A stretch of 64,000 nucleotides of DNA. Source: Peptoniphilus gorbachii (GTDB taxonomy: Bacteria; Bacillota; Clostridia; Tissierellales; Peptoniphilaceae). The DNA lies in the NCBI RefSeq assembly GCF_016908115.1, contig NZ_JAFBDH010000002.1, forward strand, positions 1 to 64,000, written 5' to 3'. The notes under the pieces are model-generated. The model had not been told where the DNA came from. It worked only from the letters and a program-made list of their open reading frames with translations, and made no database searches. This document shows, piece by piece, positions 58,337-64,000 of this stretch; positions within the stretch are counted from its first letter, which is position 1, and each line of letters opens with the position of its first letter. A program made the position numbers and the translations under genes.

Positions 58337-59839
58337 TTAAAATAAACTTTCGCCCGTCATAAGTTTTGGCTTTTCAATGCCCATTATCTTTAAAATTGTT
58401 GGCGATAAGTCACAAAGGGCACCGCCAGTTCTAAGTTTTACATCTTTATTGAAAAGGAAAACTGGCACAGGGTTTGTGCTGTGGCTTGTAACTACATTGC
58501 CTTCCTCATCAATCATGTATTCACAATTTCCATGGTCTGCAGTAATTATTGCAACGCCATCTTTTTCCTTTAAAACCTTTAAAATTCTTCCTAAATTTTT
58601 ATCAACTGTTTCCACAGCCTTAATTGTGGCATTTAAGTCACCAGTGTGACCAACCATGTCTGTGTTTGCAAAATTTAAAATTATGGCTCCATACTTGTCT
58701 TCCCTTAATTTTTCAATTACAGCATCTGTCACTTCATTGGCTGACATTTCTGGCTTTAAGTCATAAGTAGCAACCTTTGGTGAAGGAATTAGAACTCTAT
58801 CCTCGCCTTCAAAGGGTTTTTCACGTCCGCCATTAAAGAAAAATGTGACATGGGCATATTTTTCTGTCTCGGCAATTCTAAGTTGCTTGATTTTATTTTT
58901 TTCTAAGATTTCTCCCAAAGTGTCCTTTGGAATTTCATCCTTAAAGGCAACAAATTTATTTTTTATATTTTTGTCATATTCTGTCATGGTAATGAGAGTT
59001 GTATTTATTTTTTCTCTTTCAAAACCCTTAAAGTCATCATCAACTAGGGCTCTTGTAATTTGTCTAACTCTATCAGGTCTAAAGTTAAAAATTATTACTG
59101 AGTCCCCATCTTCTATTTCAGAATCTTTTACAAATTTTGCTGGAAGCAAAAATTCATCAGTGATGTCCTTGTCATAGGAAGATTTTATATAAGATAAAAT
59201 ATCTTCTTCAAGAAAATCAGAATCACTAGTCAAATCATCGTAATATTTTTTTGTTCTTTCCCATCTGTTGTCACGATCCATGGCATAATATCTGCCTGAA
59301 ATTGTGGCTATTTTTCCCTTGCCAATTTTTTCTATTTCATCTTTAAGCTCTTTTATGTCATCTATTGCAGCATGAGGCGAAACATCACGACCATCTGTAA
59401 TTGCGTGGATGTAAGTTTTTTCCATGCCTTCATCTGCCATTAGCTTTATAAGAGCCAAGAGATGGTCAAAATGTGAGTGAACTCCACCCTTGGATACAAG
59501 TCCCATTAAATGAATTTTTGAATTATTCTTTTTTGCATTGTCTATGGCTTTTTTAAATTCAGGATTTTCAAAAAAATCGCCTGATCTTATGGCTTCAGTA
59601 ATTTTTGTAAGATTTTGATAAATTACTCTGCCTGCACCAATATTTAAGTGACCAACTTCAGAGTTGCCCATTTGTCCATGAGGAAGACCAACATATTCTT
59701 CGCTGGCAAAAATTTGTGTATGAGCTGAATTTTTATAGAGTTCATCAAGAGTTGGCGTCTTTGCAAGCTTAACTGCATTGCCAACTTGACTTTCCCTTAT
59801 GCCAAAGCCATCTAAGATTATTAACATTGTTGGTTTCAT
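58337..59839 (-). CDS. gpmI: Phosphoglycerate mutase, cofactor-independent
   Basis: 500 residues. The manganese-dependent enzyme has its catalytic serine in G-Q-M-G-N-S (Ser60), and metal ligands in I-L-D-G-F-G near the start, T-D-G-R-D-V-S-P and D-H-G-N-C-E near residue 435. It overlaps tpiA by 4 nt. Confidence 0.96.
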   Translation of the reverse strand: MKPTMLIILDGFGIRESQVGNAVKLAKTPTLDELYKNSAHTQIFASEEYVGLPHGQMGNSEVGHLNIGAGRVIYQNLTKITEAIRSGDFFENPEFKKAIDNAKKNNSKIHLMGLVSKGGVHSHFDHLLALIKLMADEGMEKTYIHAITDGRDVSPHAAIDDIKELKDEIEKIGKGKIATISGRYYAMDRDNRWERTKKYYDDLTSDSDFLEEDILSYIKSSYDKDITDEFLLPAKFVKDSEIEDGDSVIIFNFRPDRVRQITRALVDDDFKGFEREKINTTLITMTEYDKNIKNKFVAFKDEIPKDTLGEILEKNKIKQLRIAETEKYAHVTFFFNGGREKPFEGEDRVLIPSPKVATYDLKPEMSANEVTDAVIEKLREDKYGAIILNFANTDMVGHTGDLNATIKAVETVDKNLGRILKVLKEKDGVAIITADHGNCEYMIDEEGNVVTSHSTNPVPVFLFNKDVKLRTGGALCDLSPTILKIMGIEKPKLMTGESLF

Positions 59840-60579
59840 AGGCTTTCACCTGCTTTAATAATTTCTATAAAACCTTCCACATCAAGGCTTGCTCCACCAA
59901 CTAATACACCGTCTATATTTTCCTCTGATAAAATTTCTCTGGCATTGGAAGGCTTGACAGAGCCGCCATATAAAATTCTTATGTCCTTAGAAATTTCTCC
60001 GTAATTTTTGTTTATAATGTCACGAATTTCCCTGCACATCTTTTCTGCATCTTCAGCTGAACATGTTTTGCCAGTGCCAATTGCCCAAATTGGTTCATAG
60101 GCAATTGTAATATTTTGAAGATTTTCTATTCCAGCAAGGGATTTTAAAAGTTCATCTTTTACGAAGTCTACTTCCTTGTTTTCAGCCTTTACTTCAAGAG
60201 CTTCGCCAAGACATAGAATTACATGAAAATCATCTGCAAGAGCTTTTTTTACCTTTGCATTTACAATTTCGTTACTCTCAAAAAATTTTTCTCGCCTTTC
60301 GGAGTGTCCAATGATTACATTTTTAACTCCAATGTCCTTTAACATGGAAGTTGAAACTTCGCCTGTGTAGGCACCGTCATCAAACTGAGAAATGTTCTGA
60401 GAAGCTACTTCAATTTTTTCACTTAGATTTTTTCTAAAACTTTCAAGAGCAACAAAACTTGGAGCAAGAAGAACATCAACATTTTTAAAATCAAATTTAT
60501 TAATTTTTTCTGCAAAATCTCTTGCTTCAGAGGAAGTTTTGTTCATCTTCCAGTTTCCACAAATATATTTTCTTCTCAT
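59836..60579 (-). CDS. tpiA: Triosephosphate isomerase
   Basis: 247 residues. Catalytic residues: Lys in G-N-W-K-M-N-K (Lys11), His in I-G-H-S-E-R-R (near 94) and Glu in A-Y-E-P-I-W-A-I-G-T-G (near 165). It overlaps pgk by 4 nt (ATGA). Confidence 0.97.
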   Translation of the reverse strand: MRRKYICGNWKMNKTSSEARDFAEKINKFDFKNVDVLLAPSFVALESFRKNLSEKIEVASQNISQFDDGAYTGEVSTSMLKDIGVKNVIIGHSERREKFFESNEIVNAKVKKALADDFHVILCLGEALEVKAENKEVDFVKDELLKSLAGIENLQNITIAYEPIWAIGTGKTCSAEDAEKMCREIRDIINKNYGEISKDIRILYGGSVKPSNAREILSEENIDGVLVGGASLDVEGFIEIIKAGESL

Positions 60580-61760
60580 GCTTCTTCAACTGCCTCAATG
60601 CCAGGAAGTTTTTTGCCTTCAAGCATTTCAAGACTTGCACCGCCTCCAGTGGAAATGTGAGTTAATTTATCGGCAACGCCTGCCTTTTCCACTGCAGCAA
60701 CAGAATCTCCTCCGCCAACAATTACAGTGGCATCAAGACCTGCCAAAATTTTTGCAAGTTCTATAGTTCCATGAGAAAATTCTTCAATTTCAAAAACTCC
60801 ACAAGGACCATTTAAAACAACAGTATTAGCTTTTTCAAGAGAACCTTCAATATCTTTTAAACTTTCACGACCAATATCAAGAATCATGTCATCTTCTGCC
60901 ACATCTTCAACGTCCTTTAAAGTTCCCTTTGCATTTTCAGAAAGTTCTGGAGCAACAATTACATCTCTTGGAAGAATTAATTCCACATGATTTTCAATTG
61001 CCTTAGCCATAATTTCTCTTGCAAGATCTAATTTGTCATCTTCCACAAGAGATTTACCAACTTCAAGACCCTTGGACTTTAAGAAAGTATTTGCCATGGC
61101 ACCAACAATTACTAGAGTGTCAACTTTTTCTAATAGATTTTCAATTACGCCAATTTTGTCAGAAACCTTTGAACCACCAAGAATTGCAGCAAAGGGTTTT
61201 TCAGGATTTTTAAGGGCATCTTCAAAATATTTAATTTCCTTTTCAACTAAAAGACCTGCACAAGAAGGCAAAAATTCTGTAACGCCAACATTTGAAGCGT
61301 GAGCTCTGTGGGCAGTTCCAAAGGCATCATTTACAAAAATATCACCTAGACTTGCAAGTTTTTTTGCAAAATCAGGGTCGTTTTTTTCTTCGCCCTTAAC
61401 AAATCTTAAATTTTCAAGAAGAGCAAGCTCTCCCCCTTTAAGATTTCTAACTTCTTCAATAACTTTTTCGTCAACAACTTCCTTTGATGGGATAAATTTA
61501 AGGTCCTTCTTTAAAAGTTCAGCCGCCCTCTTGGCAACAGGAGCAAGAGAAAATTCTTCCTTGTATTCTCCCTTAGGTCTACCTAAGTGACTCATGAGGA
61601 CAACTTTTGCACCCTTTTCAAGTAAATATTCAATAGTTGGAATAGCTTTTACTATTCTATCGTCGCCAGTAACCTTGCCATCCTTTATAGGAACATTAAA
61701 GTCAACTCTCACAAGAGCAGTTTTATCATTAAAATCAAAATCTCTAATAGTTTTTTTCAC
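60576..61760 (-). CDS. pgk: Phosphoglycerate kinase
   Basis: 394 residues, the usual bacterial length, from a GTG at 61760 (V-K-K-T-I-R-D-F-D) with AGAGGTG upstream. An ATG in another frame there is closed at once by TGA. R-V-D-F-N-V-P (near residue 20), S-H-L-G-R-P (near 60) and G-G-G-D-S-V-A-A (near 370) are intact. First gene of pgk-tpiA-gpmI-eno-sixA. The usual gap and CggR genes are not upstream. Confidence 0.97.
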   Translation of the reverse strand: MKKTIRDFDFNDKTALVRVDFNVPIKDGKVTGDDRIVKAIPTIEYLLEKGAKVVLMSHLGRPKGEYKEEFSLAPVAKRAAELLKKDLKFIPSKEVVDEKVIEEVRNLKGGELALLENLRFVKGEEKNDPDFAKKLASLGDIFVNDAFGTAHRAHASNVGVTEFLPSCAGLLVEKEIKYFEDALKNPEKPFAAILGGSKVSDKIGVIENLLEKVDTLVIVGAMANTFLKSKGLEVGKSLVEDDKLDLAREIMAKAIENHVELILPRDVIVAPELSENAKGTLKDVEDVAEDDMILDIGRESLKDIEGSLEKANTVVLNGPCGVFEIEEFSHGTIELAKILAGLDATVIVGGGDSVAAVEKAGVADKLTHISTGGGASLEMLEGKKLPGIEAVEEA

Positions 61761-61806
61761 ATTACACCTCTTATTTTTCGATTTATACTTAAAATTTAAC
61801 ACTTAA

Positions 61807-61812
61807 ATTATA
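61807..61812 (-). promoter_or_regulatory. Promoter (-10) of the glycolytic operon
   Basis: Extended -10 TGG-TATAAT on the minus strand, about 45 nt before the pgk GTG. The -35 region (CTTCAA, 17 nt upstream) is weak, as is common with extended -10 promoters. Confidence 0.55.
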
Positions 61813-61922
61813 CCATAAAAAGAAAAGAGTTGAAGTTACTAGAAGGTCTTTATAAATAATTATTCTTGCTTAAATGATTAAAAATTTCCTATTAATTATT
61901 TTATAACTTTCCTTTTTTGTAA

Positions 61923-61928
61923 TATAAT
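61923..61928 (+). promoter_or_regulatory. Possible -10 box for the small-peptide genes
   Basis: A perfect TATAAT on the plus strand about 69 nt upstream of the first small ORF. No good -35 box is visible 17 nt before it. A second candidate (TACAAT near 61967) lies closer to the ORF. Confidence 0.35.
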
Positions 61929-61996
61929 GTGTTAAATCGATAAATGTGTAGGCCCTTTAATTTTTTACAATATAAAGCTAATAAGAAGGTGTAAAA

Positions 61997-62071
61997 ATGT
62001 ACTTTAACTTACATAGATGTAAAAATGGAGACGAAAAAAATTGTGATAAGATTTTTTATTTAGATTTTTAA
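61997..62071 (+). CDS. 24-residue small ORF
   Basis: ATG with AAGGTG upstream, 24 codons and TAA. The peptide is polar and contains two Cys seven residues apart (H-R-C-K-N-G-D-E-K-N-C-D). It could be a leader peptide or a real small protein. It is the first of three short ORFs in one direction. Unrecognised. Confidence 0.35.
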   Translation: MYFNLHRCKNGDEKNCDKIFYLDF

Positions 62072-62086
62072 TGGAGGAGCATAATT

Positions 62087-62209
62087 ATGAAAATGCAAAT
62101 AATAAAATTTCTAACAATAATCCAGCCTCATTATCTTTTTAACATAATTGAGATTATCCTTTTAATTTTAATATTAAATAAATTAAAAGAGCTATTTAAG
62201 GAGATGTAA
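62087..62209 (+). CDS. 40-residue hydrophobic peptide, first of a related pair
   Basis: ATG at 62087 with GGAGGAG upstream. 40 codons: a short basic start, Q-P-H in the middle, a strongly hydrophobic helix (I-I-E-I-I-L-L-I-L-I-L) and a C-terminal L-N-K-L-K-E-L-F-K-E-M. The stop at 62209 is 4 nt before the next ATG. About 13 of 30 aligned residues match the next peptide, including L-T, P, I-x-I-x-L-L and I-L-N-x-L-K. Too short for routine gene callers. Membrane-active toxin, bacteriocin-like or holin-like roles are possible; none is proven. Confidence 0.6.
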   Translation: MKMQIIKFLTIIQPHYLFNIIEIILLILILNKLKELFKEM

Positions 62210-62213
62210 TTTT

Positions 62214-62336
62214 ATGGAAAAATATCAAGCGACTATGACAATCCTAACAGGTCTTATTCCCTACACCATCTTACATGTGATTAAAATTGTTTTACTGGTT
62301 AAAATATTAAATCTCTTAAAACAATTTAAAAAATAA
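62214..62336 (+). CDS. 40-residue hydrophobic peptide, second of a related pair
   Basis: ATG at 62214 with AAGGAG upstream, located inside the end of the preceding ORF. 40 codons: M-E-K-Y-Q start, then L-T-G-L-I-P-Y, a hydrophobic helix I-V-L-L-V-K-I-L and a basic L-K-Q-F-K-K tail. Same length and layout as the preceding peptide, which indicates tandem duplication and divergence under selection. A terminator follows 16 nt later. Confidence 0.6.
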   Translation: MEKYQATMTILTGLIPYTILHVIKIVLLVKILNLLKQFKK

Positions 62337-62352
62337 AATAGACATAAAAATA

Positions 62353-62380
62353 GGAACTGAGATAAATTTTTCTCAGTTCC
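62353..62380. terminator. Terminator of the peptide genes and of the metG remnant
   Basis: GGAACTGAGA/TCTCAGTTCC perfect 10-bp stem, TAAATTTT loop, T-rich to the right. It serves the plus-strand peptide genes and the converging metG fragment. Confidence 0.88.
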
Positions 62381-62406
62381 TTTTACTTTTATAAATAAAA
62401 TTTTTA

Positions 62407-62898
62407 TTAATATAATTTTGCACCGGCTGGGATTTTGTCGTCTAACATAAGAAGATTTAATAATTCTTCGCCGTCATAATCGCAAACTGCTGATAATAGC
62501 ATGCCACAGGATTCTATTCCCATCATCTTTCTTGGTGGAAGATTTGTTATTGCAACAAGAGTTTTTCCCACTAATTCTTCTGCAGAATAGAAATTTTTAA
62601 TTCCTGATAGGATTGTTCTTTCTTTTTCTGTTCCGTCATCTAAAGTGAACTTGAGAAGTTTATTAGATTTTGGAACTTCTTCACAGTTCTTAACTTTTAC
62701 AACTCTAAAATCAGATTTTGAGAAAGTGTCAAAGTCTACAAATTCTTCAAATAGTGGTTCAACTTTTACCTTTGATAGGTCAAGTTTTACTGCTAATTTT
62801 TCATCTGCTGCTTTATTTGCATTTATTTCTGCAACTTCTTTTCCTATTGGCTTCATTGTTGGGAAAATCCCCTCTACCTTAGATAATTGTCTAAATCT
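62407..62898 (-). pseudogene. metG: 3' fragment of metG (methionyl-tRNA synthetase C-terminal tRNA-binding domain)
   Basis: An open frame of 163 codons, limited upstream by a TAG at 62901-62899. The last 105 residues (from F-V-D-F-D-T-F-S-K-S-D-F-R-V-V-K-V) form the OB-fold tRNA-binding domain found at the C-terminus of bacterial MetRS. The preceding linker I-F-P-T-M-K-P fits the MetRS core-to-tail junction. An in-frame Met at 62856 exists, but GAGG is too far (14 nt) from it, so it looks like a displaced gene end rather than a free CsaA/Trbp protein. The integrase next to it suggests an element inserted in metG. The catalytic part is not in this window. Confidence 0.65.
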
Positions 62899-62928
62899 CT
62901 ATAAAAGTCTATTTTATGGTACTTCTCC

Positions 62929-63010
62929 ATTTACGACAATTTGCTAACTCTCTATAAGTGCCTATAGATTTCTAGCAAATTGTCGTAAATTTGTCGTAAG
63001 CTGTCGTAAA
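62929..63010. repeat. Attachment-region repeats of the integrated element
   Basis: A perfect 18-bp inverted repeat, ATTTACGACAATTTGCTA (62929-62946) and its complement (62973-62990), frames a 26-bp centre. The word TGTCGTAA occurs in direct orientation at 62981, 62992 and 63002 (10-11 bp steps, one helical turn) and inverted at 62931. A further near-repeat, CTAA(A/C)TCTCTATAA, occurs at 62891 and 62944. This fits arm-type sites for integrase or excisionase beside an attachment core. Confidence 0.65.
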
Positions 63011-63012
63011 TT

Positions 63013-64000
63013 CTAAAATATAAATTTCATCGCTTTTTCAAATTCTCCCATCTGTTCTATCTTAAAATCTTCTGTTGCATCTACATATATATCCATTGTT
63101 GTACTAATATCAGAATGACCTAGAATAGACTGCATTGCTTTTGTATTTATATTTTGTTCATTAAGCCTTGTAGTAAAGGTGTGTCTGAAAATGTGATTGC
63201 TTAAATGTGGAACTAATAGAATATCATTAGAGTTCGATTTATTTTTATCCATTATACTTAAATTGCAATCTCTAACAATTCTTCTTAAAGCTTTATTAAG
63301 TGTTCCATTATTGTGAACCTTTCCAAATCTATTTAAAAATACAAAGTCTCTAAATCCATCGATTGAATCACAACATTCGATTCCAAAAGTTTTTTGTAAC
63401 TCTCTTTCCATAAGAAAAGCATCTTTTACTTTTTGAACCATAGGAATACTTCGCTTACCCGATGCTGTCTTCGGTGTATTAATAGCATATCTATTGTTTA
63501 ATCCTTTACCTTTACTATAATATACCAAAGTCCTATTTACATTTATAAGACCATTATCAAAATCTAGATCATCCCATTGCAATCCTGTAACTTCTCCAAC
63601 TCTCATTCCTGTCCAAAGCATAACAATGAATATTGGATACCATTTTTTATATTCGTCACTATTAGATAAATATTCTTCAAATAGCACCTGTTCTTCTATT
63701 GTCATGGCTTTTTTCTTCGGAGATTCATTTCGATAAGCTACTTTCAATTCCTTCAAAGCATTGTCAGATGGATTAAACCTTATATATTCGTCATCCACTG
63801 CTAATTCTAAAACCTGATGTAAGACAGTATGGACACAATCTATGGTAGAAACCATCAATCCCTGATCTTCCTTTAATCTGTTATAAAAACTTCTAACATC
63901 AGATCTTTTTATATCAGATAGTTTAATGCGACCAAAAGTCGGTTCGACAAATTGTTGATACATATAGATGTAATTTTTAAAGGTATTATCTTTTAAACCT
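63013..64000 (-). CDS. int: Tyrosine recombinase (Tn916/phage-type integrase), N-terminus beyond window
   Basis: 328 residues are visible and the frame stays open to the right edge, so the N-terminal DNA-binding part is missing. The catalytic set is present: Arg in T-G-M-R-V-G-E (near visible residue 130), H-I-F-R-H-T-F-T (near 270), H in L-G-H-S-D-I-S-T-T and Tyr in M-D-I-Y-V. The core-binding domain matches Tn916-type Int. It points towards its attachment region and the metG fragment, as expected for the end gene of an ICE or prophage that continues to the right. Confidence 0.9.
   Translation of the reverse strand, partial: GLKDNTFKNYIYMYQQFVEPTFGRIKLSDIKRSDVRSFYNRLKEDQGLMVSTIDCVHTVLHQVLELAVDDEYIRFNPSDNALKELKVAYRNESPKKKAMTIEEQVLFEEYLSNSDEYKKWYPIFIVMLWTGMRVGEVTGLQWDDLDFDNGLINVNRTLVYYSKGKGLNNRYAINTPKTASGKRSIPMVQKVKDAFLMERELQKTFGIECCDSIDGFRDFVFLNRFGKVHNNGTLNKALRRIVRDCNLSIMDKNKSNSNDILLVPHLSNHIFRHTFTTRLNEQNINTKAMQSILGHSDISTTMDIYVDATEDFKIEQMGEFEKAMKFIF

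Noticed and set aside
62071-62142. 23-codon ORF starting at the ATG inside TAATGGAGG
   Set aside because: Its ATG is part of the ribosome site for the 40-residue peptide in another frame, and the product is a polar low-complexity peptide.
62407-62856. Stand-alone CsaA/Trbp tRNA-binding protein
   Set aside because: The open frame extends upstream of the Met with MetRS-like linker sequence, the ribosome site is misplaced, and an integrase adjoins; a displaced metG end fits better, though not certain.

Overview
The window looks like the chromosome of a low-GC, anaerobic Gram-positive bacterium, most likely a Gram-positive anaerobic coccus of the Peptoniphilaceae (Anaerococcus/Peptoniphilus/Finegoldia group). 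The basis is AT-rich DNA with strong AGGAGG ribosome sites, a Na+-type V-ATPase operon, a large secreted repeat adhesin, a Clostridia-type S12 insertion, and ECF and FtsX-type ABC systems. The genus is inference. No rRNA, tRNA, CRISPR array or complete insertion sequence was seen.

Layout. 1-9.96 kb is a cell-envelope locus: a huge surface protein running off the left edge (InlB-like domains, then at least six 75-residue repeats), then a polysaccharide operon (GT4, DUF4330, membrane protein, O-antigen-ligase-like protein, CsaB). 10-16.6 kb holds carB behind a putative attenuator, a DUF3783 gene, a hotdog protein, a LytTR/DUF3021 pair, an AbrB/RelE toxin-antitoxin pair and a glyoxalase. 16.7-26.3 kb is the nine-gene V-ATPase operon, followed by a decayed secreted-protein gene and an orphan ORF. 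26.4-28.1 kb is a nucleoside hydrolase/ECF operon behind a preQ1-I-like leader, probably queuosine salvage. 28.1-30.1 kb has a TlpA-like lipoprotein, a glutathione peroxidase and a ybaK gene broken by one stop codon.

30.3-49.3 kb carries rpoB-rpoC and rpsL-rpsG-fusA-tuf. The two halves are split by about 7 kb holding an ABC importer with a PHP phosphatase and a TIM-barrel isomerase. That block is flanked by two copies of a previously unannotated 28/33-residue membrane mini-gene, each next to a related membrane protein gene. 49.3-56.5 kb has a DsrE-like protein, MurJ, and a two-component/FtsX-type ABC module. 56.6-61.8 kb is the glycolytic operon pgk-tpiA-gpmI-eno-sixA (no gap gene). 61.9-62.4 kb, apparently empty, holds three short ORFs with ribosome sites; two encode related 40-residue hydrophobic peptides. 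The right edge is the end of an integrated element: a Tn916-type integrase, its repeat-rich attachment region and a metG 3' fragment.

The most interesting items are the tandem 40-residue peptide genes, the duplicated mini-gene repeats around the importer, the preQ1-like leader with its salvage operon, the carB leader, and the tandem repeats in the adhesin 5' leader.
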